A stretch of DNA of 64,000 nucleotides from Larix kaempferi (lineage: Eukaryota > Streptophyta > Pinopsida > Pinales > Pinaceae). Below, piece by piece: positions 1 to 10,144 of the stretch (position 1 is the first letter of the stretch; every line of letters begins with the position of its first letter). Position numbers and translations under genes: made by a program. The stretch covers positions 575,001 through 639,000 of the forward strand of contig BSBM01000763.1 in NCBI GenBank assembly GCA_027924585.1. The letters are read 5' to 3'. The notes below the pieces were generated by a model, which was not told where the DNA came from, searched no databases, and saw only the letters and a program-made list of their open reading frames with translations.

Positions 1-432
1 TTTGAGAAATGTAAGCCATGGTATGTTAGAATAAATACTCTTCGTAACACTTGTTGTTGTAGATACCATGTAGAATATGAATATTACTATGAAACATTTT
101 TGTACATTCGTCGTGTGTTGCATACTAACCATGTGCAGGATTTCTCCCTGACAATACCACCGACTTCATCAAGAGAATTCATTCATAGCATCATGTGCAA
201 TAGGCCTGAGGGGCAAACCTACTATGAAAAATCTTGTTTGGATGGAACATGCCCCAACTGTGCTGGAATGGCATTATTGAGCCAATGTATGCACGAGAGT
301 GGAGACAGTGAATTTGGGAAAATGGTTGTAGACATGAAAAGTTTCAAATATATCAACTATGAAATAGTCCCAGGGAAAGAAAGCAAAAAAATACAATTGG
401 TGACATCTCATGTCTTGTTAAATATTTCATAA
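1..432 (+). CDS. Partial ORF, C-terminal part of a Cys-rich transposon-type protein
   Basis: The frame is open from base 1 to the TAA at 430-432 (143 codons), so the start lies outside the window. Near the N-terminal edge there is a TCCCRYH cluster. Around residues 75-90 there is SCLDGTCPNCAG, a CX4CX2C arrangement that looks metal-binding, followed by a basic/aromatic tail. This layout (WVR..TC.CRYH, then CLDGTCP.C) resembles uncharacterised transposon-encoded proteins of plants as I remember them. No catalytic domain is inside the window. It could be the front half of a DUF7869-like protein such as the one at 31.8-35.1 kb, but no direct match between them is visible. The family assignment is tentative; the open frame is clear. 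Confidence 0.45.
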   Translation, partial: FEKCKPWYVRINTLRNTCCCRYHVEYEYYYETFLYIRRVLHTNHVQDFSLTIPPTSSREFIHSIMCNRPEGQTYYEKSCLDGTCPNCAGMALLSQCMHESGDSEFGKMVVDMKSFKYINYEIVPGKESKKIQLVTSHVLLNIS

Positions 433-592
433 TGAATTAGCTATTTGAGAGCACCACCTTAGACCAAGCCATACGATTAATATAAAATGTACATTAGAGA
501 AATGACCTAATTCAATTTCCTTCTATAACTCTAACTCCAACCCTCAACCAAACCCTACCACTAAACCCTATGTACCATTTAGATACTTCCTC
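433..592. other. Short spacer without recognisable content
   Basis: AT-rich sequence between the partial ORF and the microsatellite. It holds an AACCCTA-like run near 540-570 but no ORF or repeat I can support. Confidence 0.5.
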
Positions 593-907
593 CAATATCA
601 TTGTCATCTGTAGGTTCGTCATCAACATCTCCATCATCATCATCTTCTTCTTCATCATCATCATCATCAAAATCTTCACCACCATCACCATCATCATCAA
701 CATCTTCATCATCTCCATCATCATCATCATCATCAACATCTTCATCATCATTGTCATCTCCCCCTTCCTCATCAACATCTCCATCATCATCATCTTCTTC
801 ATGCTCATCACCTTCATCATCATCTTCATCACCATCACCATCATCATCAACATCTTCATCATCACCATCATCATCATCATCAAAATCTTCATCATCATTG
901 TCATCTC
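593..907. repeat. TCA/ATC trinucleotide microsatellite with about 150 bp internal period
   Basis: Almost pure TCA-type triplets interrupted by CTT, ACC and AAA triplets. The marker ATTGTCATCT recurs near 600, 748 and 898, and ATCAACATCTCC recurs at 621 and 771, so the block is a duplication of a roughly 150 bp unit on top of the triplet repeat. One minus frame reads as an Asp/Glu-rich stretch of about 110 residues and a plus frame as poly-Ser. Both are what this triplet gives in any frame, so I do not call a gene. Confidence 0.9.
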
Positions 908-924
908 TAGGTTCCTCACTAAGC

Positions 925-2001
925 AAAACCCTAATTTCCAAGATAGACCTACAAGGTGACACTTGGGCCATGGGACTAGAGTAGAGGGGCACCCCTAGCA
1001 CTATCCAGACGTCTTGAATCCAACGGAGTCAGTGGTTCGTCGATCGGAGCCACAGACGTCATTCTATGGCTTGTTCTGTCTCGCATCCAAAAGGCCTTCA
1101 GCGACACCTGCTGGATACCTGTCGGGGGCATAGAATTCCAACCGTGCAGCAAAACCTAGTTCTGGGGAGTCCTGTAAGTATGTCTAGGGAGGTTCTGGCT
1201 AGGAATGCTAGCCGTAAGTGCCTGGTGGAGGATTTTGCAAAGTTGACCCCCGTGTGCAAAAATTGCACACTCCCTCACTGAACAAAACCCTAGTTTCCAA
1301 GATGGACTTGCAAGGTGACACCTAGGCCACGAGACCGGAGGAGAGGGGAACCCCTAGCACTATCTGGATGTCCTGAATCCAACGGAGTCGACAGTTCGTC
1401 GATCGGAGCCACGGTCGCCATTCTATGGCTCGTTCCATCTCGCATCCAAAAGGCCTTCAAGGACACTTGTTGGATACCTATCGGGGGCATAGAATTCCAA
1501 CCATGCAGCAAAACCTAGTTCCGGGGAGTCCTGCAAGTGTGTCTAGGTAGTTTTCGGCTGGGAACGCTAGCCATAAGTGATCGGTGGAGGATTTTGCAAA
1601 GTTAACCCCCGTGTGCAAAAATTGCACACTCCCTCACTGAGAAAAACCCTAGTTTCCAAGATGGACCTGCAAGGTGACACCTGGGCCACGGGACCGGAGG
1701 AGAGGGGCACCCGCAGCACTATCTGGACGTCCTGAATCCAACAGAGTTGACGGCTCGTTGATCGGAGCCACGATCGTCATTCTATGGCTCGTTCCGTCTC
1801 GCATCCAAAATTCCTTCAGGGACACCTGCTGGATACCTATCGAAGGCATAGAATTCCAACTGTGTAGCAAAACCGGGTTCCGGGGAGTCCTGCAAGTGTG
1901 TCTAGGGAGGTTCTGGCTGGGAACGTTAGCCGTAAGTGCTTAGTCGAGGATTTTGCAAAGTTGACCCCCGTGTGCAAAAATTGCACACTCCCTCACTAAG
2001 A
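925..2001. repeat. Tandem satellite, 359 bp monomer, subfamily 1 (3 copies)
   Basis: Three head-to-tail monomers begin with AAAACCCTA at 925, 1284 and 1643; the array ends at 2002 with a fourth AAAACCCTAG. Spacing is 359 bp each time. Each monomer carries a GGAGTCGAC..TTCGTCGATC block that can fold on itself and ends with a short perfect hairpin, GTGTGCAA-AAA-TTGCACAC. The first monomer differs most. The ORFs of 60-90 codons on both strands are periodic with the repeat and are not genes. The order of sub-blocks matches the 358 bp repeats at 3556-18240. Confidence 0.92.
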
Positions 2002-2015
2002 AAAACCCTAGTTTC

Positions 2016-3003
2016 GTAGATTAACCGACAACTATTGCATTAGATAGCTTCAGTGACCCCATTTAAATTCAATTGGACATGACATGAATGATTTAAACTA
2101 AAAACCTTAGCTAGCTTCATTTCATTCAATGATGGGACTAATTTGATGGGAGCATGGGAACCCAGAATCCATTAAAATTCAATTGGACCCATTAGACTTC
2201 AATTGGACGTGACATGAATGATTAAAATTCTAGACGGGAACGCTAGTGTAGAAAAAAACCTTGTCACATTACAAAATCCTTGCAACATCATATAAATTAA
2301 TAGGGGAGGCTTCCAATATGATCTCAATTTACGAGAAGCTTCCACGTAGCAATAATTTGCATAGCTGGGCATTTTTCTCTGATATTAGTTATTATTTTTA
2401 TCTTATATCAGAGAAAAATGCCCAGCTATGCAAATACGAATGAGTTCACCCTTTTCACCTTTTTCTCTTGGAGTTTATGTTAGGTTCTCTCAGTCTGCAC
2501 CTACCACTAAGTTTGACATGAATTATGGTCACTGGATAATCTGTTGTAGGTAAGATTTATACCTAAACTACTTACTTAGGTTTTAGAACCGATGCGTGGT
2601 TTTAGAACTTGATCAACCTTTTATGGCCTACCAACATGAAATTTTTAATCGTCGAAACTAGCTCGATAGAGTCATAGGGGTATTATTTCTCAAATTCATT
2701 TAAGTGAGTTGAGTGGAGTATTTTGGTCTTTCTGGGATCCAGACGAACCGGTTGGTTGAGCCTGCTTGCACATCATCGATATCTCGGTCCAAAATTTATG
2801 TGATTTTAAACAGAGGAGCATGAGCGCCTTTGAACTAGGAAGAGGTAAAATGAGCTAGGTTGAGGAAAATAAATGCTGTATTTTTTCACACAATCTAAGG
2901 GAAAATGGCCACGGAATTGGGTGGGATAACTCCCTCCAAACAATCGCCAGCACAGATCTACAAAACGGGGATAAGGGAGGGAAACAAGAGTTTTATGATA
3001 GCT
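2016..3003. other. Non-coding interval between satellite arrays
   Basis: No gene recognised. It contains a short direct repeat (AATTGGAC..GACATGAATGAT near 2070 and 2195) and the perfect inverted repeat listed separately at 2355-2435. The stretch 2450-3000 is ordinary AT-rich sequence without structure I can name. Confidence 0.5.
2355..2435. repeat. Perfect 31 bp inverted repeat with 19 bp loop
   Basis: Arms 2355-2385 and 2405-2435 are exact reverse complements with a 19 bp spacer. The left arm starts ATTTGCATAGCTGGGCATTT. No further pairing extends on either side. Such a hairpin could be a foldback remnant, the tip of a deleted MITE or a hairpin RNA precursor; the sequence alone does not decide. 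Confidence 0.9.
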
Positions 3004-3006
3004 TGA

Positions 3007-3574
3007 GTTTTTTGGGCGTGGTTATCTCCCTGTATTCGGTTGTCTGATTGGTTGACAAGCTTGCCTGAAAATATGTACGTTGAACTTCTTTGTTTTATTG
3101 CTGAAAATTGGAATGGATTTTCAAGTCACCTGCAAAATGCTCCTTTATTGAAATATGTAAGTTCTTCCAACAACATAGACTTGACTAGTGTATCAAATGC
3201 TGCCATAACCCGAAGAGCTTACCAGTATTTGCAAGAATATTCCCCTACTAGATGAAGGTGGGAAAATCATTAGGGTACGAAGCTCTCTGAAGTTTCTCCA
3301 GCCTGCATCCACGAGGAATCCTTGGACTACCATGGGATTTTCAACCCTTTCTGAAAGTTACCTTACACTACCATCTTGTGCAGGAGCTTTGATGTATTCA
3401 ATTAATGATTTAGTTTCATTCTTTCGAAGACACCTTGATGTAGTAGATATTCTAGAGCTATTTCCTCTCAATGCCAATCTTTCTGCTGTTTCCCATGCTT
3501 TGACAAAGGAAAATGCATTTCTTCTGCTGCAGTGGATCCAATATTTGAAAAAAAAGCAAAACCCTAGTTTATGA
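3007..3574 (+). pseudogene. Broken ORF pair, possible NOV/Sacsin-like HATPase family fragment
   Basis: Frame 1 is open from after the TGA at 3004-3006 to the TGA at 3253-3255 and includes LPENMYVELLCFIAENW and LLKYVSSSNN. Near 3245 the reading continues in the next frame (RSSLKFLQPAST, then SESYLTLPSCAGAL and FLLLQWIQYLK) to 3574, where it runs into the satellite. A single-base frameshift would join both parts into a continuous stretch of about 185 codons of protein-like composition. The wording resembles plant HATPase proteins of the NO VEIN/Sacsin type, but I hold that weakly. No start, no upstream exon and no catalytic motif are visible. It is most likely a gene fragment stranded between satellite arrays. 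Confidence 0.35.
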
Positions 3575-4555
3575 AATGAATGCACAATCAAGACACTAGG
3601 CCATGAGAAGACCGGGGAGAGGCCCCCCTAGAGGTAATCGCACGCCAGGAGACCAATGGAGTCGACGGTTCGTTGATTCGACCTTCGATTTTTGATTTAT
3701 GTCGAGTTGCAAGTCGCATGAAAATGTCGTTCAGGGACACTTGGTAACTTTCGGTCCGGGAGCCAAAAAGCAAACGGAGCAGCAAGATTGCGTGCCGTTG
3801 GCTCCTGCAAGTGTGTATGGGCAATGCCGATGTGGGAACACTGCCAATACTGGCTCGGGGGAGGGTTTTGTACAGTTGACCCACCAATGCGAGATTGCAT
3901 GCAATGAAACTGAGCAAAACTCTAGTTTACGAAATGAATGCACAATGAAGCCACTGGGCCATGAGAATATGAGGGAGAGGCCCCCTTGGAGGTAATTGCA
4001 TGCCAGGAGACCAACGGAGTCGACAGTTCGTCGATCCGACCTCCGGTTTCCGAGTTATGTCGAGTTGTAAATCGCATGAAAATGTCATTCAGGGACACTT
4101 GGTGACTTTCGGTTCGGGAGCCAAAACGCAAACGAAGCAGCAAGATTGTGTACCATTGGCTACTGCAAGTGTGTGTGGGCAATGCCGACGTGGGAACACT
4201 GCCAAAACTGGCTCGGGGGAGGGTTTTGAAGAGTTGACTAACCAATGCGAGATTGCATGCAATGAAACTGAGCAAAACCCTAGTTTACGAAATGAATGCA
4301 CAATGAAGCCACTAGGCCATGAGAAGACGAGGGAGAGGGCCCCATAGAGGTAATCGCACGATAGGAGACCAACGGAGTCGACGGTTCGTCGATCCGACCT
4401 CCGGTTTCCGAGTTATGTCGAGTTGCAAGTCGCATGAAAATGTCGTTCAGGGACACTTAGTGACTTTTGGTCTGGGAGCCAAAAAGAAAACGGAGCAGCA
4501 AGATTGCGTGCCATTGGCTCCTGCAAGCGTGTATGGGCAATGTCGACGTGGGAAC
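3556..4555. repeat. Tandem satellite, 358 bp monomer, subfamily 2 (left part)
   Basis: Monomers start with GCAAAACCCTAGTTTA at 3556, 3914 and 4272, spacing 358 bp. The third is cut at 4555 by element A and resumes at 13853. Recognisable sub-blocks are ATGAATGCACAATGAAGCC, CCAACGGAGTCGACGGTTCG, GTCGAGTTGCAAGTCGCATG and GGTTTTGCAGAGTTGACCC. They correspond in order to subfamily 1 sub-blocks, so the two are diverged versions of one satellite. Periodic ORFs inside are not genes. Confidence 0.93.
4551..4555. other. Left target-site duplication of element A (GGAAC)
   Basis: GGAAC directly precedes TGTTATAG and is repeated directly after the 3' LTR at 13853-13857. Confidence 0.93.
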
Positions 4556-5608
4556 TGTTATAGCTTAAAATGACACCTCTCCATCCATGATGACACTTGC
4601 ATTCCTTGGTCGCATGATGACACTTCTTGATATCAAGTACAGTCACACAACAGGACACTTGTGGATTGAGGGGTCATTTGGGACACTAAAAATGGTTTAA
4701 ATTACCTCATTCTTGACCCATTTGATGATTACAACCCTTAGGAACATTTTTCCAGACCAAACCATCTCCTGAAAATGAGAAGAAAAGCCTGTTTTTGGCA
4801 ATTTTTCCACATGTGCGTTGGTATGCAAGCATGATAGTAGGGCATATGCGCTACCCTGCTTCATTAAAGTAGCGCCCACCTCCACATGTGCGCTAGTTTG
4901 TCTACTGCAAAGTAGAGCACATTCTTGTACTAGTCAAAATCTCGAAATTTGGGTAAGTTAAGTTGGTTGGGGAACCTCCTACTCGATTATAACTTCTTTT
5001 CCTATCCTTCACTAACTATATAAGGAAGGTAGAAGGGCCATGTGAGGGGACCAAGCCTATAAAATTGTTATGCTGGAGGAATGGAGACCCTCATCCCCCT
5101 CTCTTGTGCCTCAGTTTATCATAAACCCTAGCACAGCTGATTAGAGGTTGGGATCCTTGGAGAACAGAAGCAGGAGATCTTGAATCTAGGTTTCATGAAG
5201 TGCCAAGCTTGAAAGAAGGTATAACTTTATGTACTTGCTTTCATTCATTAATAAAGATCAGACATCTTCTCTTTCCAAATATGACCTATTAATGTGTCTT
5301 AGATTTGATTACTGTTTGATTATAGGCTGATGTCTTCTTCTGTCATGAATATCAGTCTTATATAAGTAGTCAAATGTATTTGAGAAAGGTATCAAGTTGT
5401 TTTGTAGGTCTGGGCATTGTGACACTGGATAAGCATTGAAGAGCGAGGGAGGCAAAGCTAGGATCAACCTTCTGAATAAGGTGCATACACTTGTAAACCC
5501 TAATCTCTTCACTTATTTGTCATACTTGCAGAATGCTTGTAAGTCTATCTTTATCACCGTAAGTTGGTAGTTTCTCCCTTGAACTATAGGTGCTTTTTCC
5601 TCACAACA
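4556..5608 (+). repeat. 5' LTR of element A
   Basis: Begins TGTTATAGCTTAAAATGACA and ends CTCACAACA, the canonical TG..CA. Contains TATA-like ACTATATAAGGA near 5016 and hairpin-forming GCGCTA/TAGCGC segments at 4845-4920. Matches 12799-13852 over its full length. Confidence 0.95.
4845..4920. repeat. GCGCTACT/AGTAGCGC hairpin cluster in 5' LTR A
   Basis: TGCGCTACC..AAAGTAGCGCCC followed by GTGCGCTAGTTTG..CAAAGTAGAGCAC. Two imperfect inverted pairs, counterparts of the clusters at 5825, 13088, 40294, 41361, 48971 and 51722. Confidence 0.75.
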
Positions 5609-5611
5609 GAA

Positions 5612-5629
5612 TGGCGACTCCGCTGGGGA
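5612..5629 (+). promoter_or_regulatory. Primer binding site of element A (tRNA-Arg type)
   Basis: TGGCGACTCCGCTGGGGA, three bases after the LTR. It pairs with a tRNA ending CGGAGTCGCCA, which I take to be a plant tRNA-Arg, the primer known for Ogre-type elements. Identical to the site at 41178 and one base different from 63300. Confidence 0.9.
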
Positions 5630-5824
5630 TAGCCTATCTGATTAGGGGTATCCAAGGTCATTTCTTTAGTTTTGTTTGAAGGTCTTTGTTCAATTTCTTG
5701 ACTAGAATCAGTTATTAGGCATTGTTTGAGCCTCCTTGGCTCTTACAGACCCTCCCTAGCCCTTTCAGATCCTGGTGGACCCAAGTTGGGGGGTTTTAAC
5801 CCCATTTTTTCCACTTTTCCCACC

Positions 5825-5934
5825 TGTGCGCTACTGTTGTGAAGCACAGTAGCGCCCATGCGCTAGTTTTCCTCTGCACAGTAGTGCCCACTCCTGTTAT
5901 GGGCATTTGTATGCCTCATACACAGTAGCGCACA
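5825..5934. repeat. GCGCTACT/AGTAGCGC hairpin cluster in leader of A
   Basis: The first hairpin has a perfect 10 bp stem: GCGCTACTGT at 5828-5837 and ACAGTAGCGC at 5846-5855, loop 8 nt. It is followed by GCGCTAG..CAGTAGTGC and ACACAGTAGCGCAC. Confidence 0.85.
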
Positions 5935-7620
5935 CTTTCTGTGTTTGAGTTTTTGGTTGTGGACCCAATTTTGGGGGTTGTGGCTGCACTTTTGGGGTCC
6001 CCGATGACCCTAGGTCTGAGTTAAACCACTGTAAGGGGTCTCCTATCCTTGTATTGATCCTACATTCATGATTTGAACCTCTTTTGATCAATTTGGGCTT
6101 GTTTGGAAAGTTTTGGGGCTTGTGGACCAGTTTGATGTTTTGTACCCTAATTTGAGTCTGACTGAACCTGCTTGCTCCATTTCCACTGGATTTGAAACCT
6201 ATTGAGTCTTCTTGACCCTATTTGTATCTATTTGAGTGAAATTTCTCTTTTAGATTGGTTTTTTATCCTCCCTTATGCTTTTAGTTTTCTTTTGTAGTGA
6301 AAGCTCAAGTGTTTTGGTTGTTGTTCAAGACCTTGTTTTCATTGTTTATGTGTAGACCTGACTTTACCAAACCATACTTCTTTATAGTTCATTTGCTTCA
6401 TTTGGGTCTAAAAGTAGTTTTCGTACTCTTTTCCCAATGGTTGGCATGCTTACATCAATAAGAATATGAAAGTCGTATTGGTAGCTTTTATTGTTTCAAT
6501 AAGGAAAACTGAAAGTTCTTTGCTTTTTCTTTGATAGTAGGTTAGTTTCAGTTTTGTTTCTTACCATTGAAAAGCATAAAAAAAATTTGATTTATTTTCT
6601 GAGTAGAGTACCTTGCAAGTGGCTTAAAGGATTTAAGAGTGCTTTGCATTAAAAAAGAACAAGTTTTCTTTTGCATACCTATTTGCTTGAGTAGCTGCAT
6701 TCTTAGGTTTTGAGTTTAATTTTGTACATTTAGGATTTATTTTTACCTTTTTGCATTCGAAAGATTAAAAATTGCATTTGCATATGCATTCTAGATCGTA
6801 ATTTTAAGACTTGCATTGAAAAGAAAACATTTGTTTAGTGGTAAGCATTTCATTTCAGTATTCTATTTCTGTTATAACCACTCTCACACACCCACTACCT
6901 TTTTGAGTAAGAAAGTAACCTTTAAAATGAACCCTAATAAAATGTACTAGTAACATTTTCTTTTCTAGGTTACACTATACACCAACTAGTCTTGGTTAGG
7001 ATCTTTGGTTTAAAACACCTTAAACCACCCAAGATCACACATTACGCAAAAATCGTAGTTCGACTATCATAGGTAAACCCACTTCATTCAAAACTTGCCT
7101 GGGATCTATGCAGTAGGTCTTGTGAGATCAGATTGTTGGGAATAAACCTCCTACTTTCTGTTTTGAGCATATGCCAGGATTGGATCGCGTTTTGGGACTC
7201 TTTTGAGTTTCGGGCTCAGTTACCCTGCCCATGCCTTCTGATTCGACCAAACATTGTTCCCCAGGAGTTTTTGGTGTGGTGGTATCCTTAGTATCTGACC
7301 ATAGGTTCATACAGAGGTGACGGCGGAGGGTTATATCTGCTGTACCTAGGACAGACGTGGAAGGAAATCTCTTGCAGGTCTTTGGGAGGGCGGTTGGGTG
7401 ATTCTAGCGCTTGCACCCTTAGTCATTGTATTGTGGACCTTGGGTAACTGTTCTTCATCCTTCATTGATATGTTTTGGGCCCTCATCATCCCAGACTCTT
7501 CTCCCGAAGGCATCTGTTTGCCTGGTTTGATTTACCTAGTACCCTTTTTAGTGGTGTGCTCTTTGTGCTACTTGTCTTAGTTTGCCTTAGAGAACTTCTT
7601 GTTCATTTGAGCAGGAAACT
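5935..7620 (+). other. Leader of element A, with block shared with element B
   Basis: No convincing ORF. The part 6868-7530 matches 42434-43085 of element B almost line by line, from TTATAACCAC..CTCACACACCCACTA to CATCATCCCAGACTCTTCTCC. Such conservation in an otherwise non-coding leader suggests a sequence needed for replication or packaging, or an upstream ORF that has decayed in both. The part 5935-6867 is T-rich and unremarkable. Confidence 0.75.
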
Positions 7621-8817
7621 ATGTCTAGCATTCCGGCAAGTTGCAATCAAGGTACCCCTGTTCCCAGGGAACCTTGTGCTATTCCATTCATTGGAAACAT
7701 TGGCACTCCCTTAATGGCTACTCTGAATCTTCATGGATTCACCATAGGGTTGTCGGTTTGGTTGTTCTCCACTCTGAATGCCTTGCATGCTCCTGACGCT
7801 TCTTTTGTAAGCACCTCAAATCAAGAGCATCAGAACCTTGGGCCTTCTTTTCCAATAACATCTTCTCCTCCTCCTTCTACCTCATGTGGAGAAAGTAGCA
7901 ATACTAGTAACCAGCAGTCTAAAAGGAATAGATGGGGGAAGAATAAGAAGAAGATGCCAAAACAAGGGGGCAACAACCCAGCCTCTGTAAGTCATGCTGG
8001 GGGAAAGCACCCTACCTCTGCAAGTCATGCAGGGGGAACCTACCCATCCTCTGGAGATCATGCTGGGAGGAAACTTTTAGTCACCGAAAATCACACTGAA
8101 ATTTTGTCTTCAACCACTATCAGTCATGTTGAGGACACGTCATTCATCACTGCTAGTCATATTAATGACAAGTCACCAGTTCCTGTGAGTCATAATGGAG
8201 ACACCATATCAGCCACTGTAATTCATGCTGAGGGAGTTGATGTTGTCGACAAACCCAAAAAATAGAAGTGTAAGTTCCCTTGCAAGTTTTGTGAGGGAGA
8301 CCACCTTAATTACTTGTGCCCTGTACTTCCAGAAGTGCAAAAAGTGTGGTCCTTAGTTCAAAAGCATTATGCTTCTGAGCAACCAGCCTATGTAAGTCAT
8401 GATGGGGGCAAGCTGTCAACCAATGCTAGTCATGCTGAGAGTACTGACGTTGTAAAGGAGTCTTGACCTATAGGACGAAAATGAAAGTTCCCTTGTAAAC
8501 TTTGTAAGGGAGATCACCTTACTCACCGATGCCCTGCCATTCCAGAGGCACGAAGAGTGTGGTCCATGTATGAAGTAACCTTTGTTCCTGAGTTGTCTAT
8601 AGATTCCCTACAGTCAGATCAACCTTTGGTTGATAAAGTGGTTGAACCAATGCAATCTTTGGTCGACCCCACTCTTCCTTCGGAGAGTGAAGTGATCGAA
8701 TCGATGCAATCTTCGACCGATCCCATCAGTCCTTTGGAGACTGATGCACCTATCCCTGAAGTCTTCTGCATTACCAGCTTGGATGTTCCTATAAAAGGGG
8801 GCATCTATGCAATGTGA
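7621..8817 (+). pseudogene. Degenerate gag-like ORF of element A with two zinc knuckles
   Basis: One frame runs from ATG 7621 to TGA 8815-8817, broken by stops at 8263, 8464 and 8482. It starts like element B's gag core (TPLMATLNLHGF against LPFLATLNLPDL) but jumps past the gag core into a Ser/Lys-rich region. Residues about 120-207 are imperfect repeats of about 13 residues containing SHAGGK or SHAGGT. Two variant knuckles follow: CKFCEGDHLNYLC and CKLCKGDHLTHRC, both CX2CX3HX4C rather than the usual CX2CX4HX4C. The role in nucleic-acid packaging is inferred from the knuckles only. The frame shifts near 8807 into the protease ORF. Confidence 0.7.
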
Positions 8818-10144
8818 ACCCCTACCAAGCCCTAGGACTGTTTCCTTTGATTGGAATAGTCTAGCTAAGCCTCGTCTTCCTTCTTCGACACCTTTCCAGA
8901 TAAAGGTTGATATCGGGAACCATACAGGTGACCGATGCATTGTTGATGAAGGAGCTTCTGTTAGTATCTTGTCCTTTTATGCTTGGATAGATTTGGGTTT
9001 CCCTAATGTTATTCCAGCTGTTAATTGGTCATTGACCTTTGATAGAAGACCTAGTGAACCATTCGGATTCCTCCGTTAGGCACCTGTTACTTTGGGTGGA
9101 AAAAAAGTCTTAGTTGATTTGATGGTTTTAAAGGACCCTGTGGATTTTGATATGATCCTCGAGCGTGATTACGTTTATGCTATGCATGCTGTGGTGTCTA
9201 CGCTCTTTCGTGTGATGCATTTTCCTCATAATGAAAGCATCGTCACTATCGACCAGCTTGCATTCGTTGATCCTCCTTATTACCCAACTGTAGACCAGTC
9301 AGATCCCTCATCATTAGGCACTACTATGTCACATGGGACTTATGTGGCATATTGTTCCTTGAGTTCAATTGCTACTGAGAAGAAATCTCTGAGTTCATGC
9401 TTACCTTCTCGGGACTTAGTCCCAGCTTTTGACCAAGTGACACCTCCATCTGAATGTTTACATATGTGTTCTATTTGGGATGATATACTTCCTTCCAATG
9501 AAGTTTTCCTAGAGTCCATAGTACAATCTACCATTCATTTGGATGTTGATCCATTCATAGTTATGTCCAACCCTGGTTTGATCTTAAAGTCTGATCTTCC
9601 TACTGTTGAGTCTTTGGACTCTCCTATAGATCTACAAATTGGTGTTCCTGCTGAGTTTGATTCCGCTTCTAGAATTTTCAACTCCCGTGACAATGAATTT
9701 GTTTCTATAGATTCCATCATGTCCTTCAACTTTGATCTTCATCCTGAAGTTGATCTTGTTGATTGTAAGTCCTCGGGCTTGGGTACCATAGAGTCTTCAT
9801 TTAAAAACTTTGCCTTGTTTATGCCTGTTGTTGATGATAGTGAAGTTGAAAGTATTTCTACCACAGTGACTTGTATCGGGTCTTTCTTTACATACATTTT
9901 AGATATGATATTGGTACTGATGTTTCTTGGAGACAAGATTCTTAGCTGGATGTATACTTGCTTACTCGTCCTTTTTGACACCTTGTGCAACCATGTCAGG
10001 TATATTCAGAACCTTGCATGTAGGTTTAGGCTTCCCCGCTGTTATTTTGCATTTGAACCTTTTTCCATCCGAATTCGCCATAGGGTCGAACCTGTTCGAT
10101 ATTGGTGTGTTAGCCATCTCTTTATGCATTGTGCACCAGTCTGA
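8807..10144 (+). pseudogene. Retropepsin-like ORF of element A with hydrophobic C-terminal part
   Basis: One frame with a single TAG at 9077-9079. The protease-like part has IVDEGASVSILS (DEGAS where retropepsins have D[ST]GA) and later DMILERDYVYAMHAV, the counterpart of MLLGRSWTYAMQAI in element B. A Ser/Asp/Pro-rich stretch of about 200 residues follows. At 9868-9987 there are two hydrophobic segments (FFTYILDMILVLMFLG and YTCLLVLFDTL), so the end of the product could be membrane-associated. No RT start is present. Compared with B, the ORF diverges completely after the protease. Whether this tail is functional, env-like or drift cannot be told from one copy. Confidence 0.65.

Noticed and set aside
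579-1001. Acidic 140-codon minus ORF and poly-Ser plus ORF over the triplet repeat
   Set aside because: All frames of this triplet repeat stay open; composition is fully explained by the microsatellite.
3588-4658. Many ORFs of 70-117 codons on both strands in the 358 bp satellite (also at 14090-14319 and 17390-18264)
   Set aside because: They recur with the satellite period, on both strands, with no recognisable domain.
8614-8940. Minus-strand ORFs opposite the element A gag/protease region
   Set aside because: Shadow frames of the plus-strand coding sequence.
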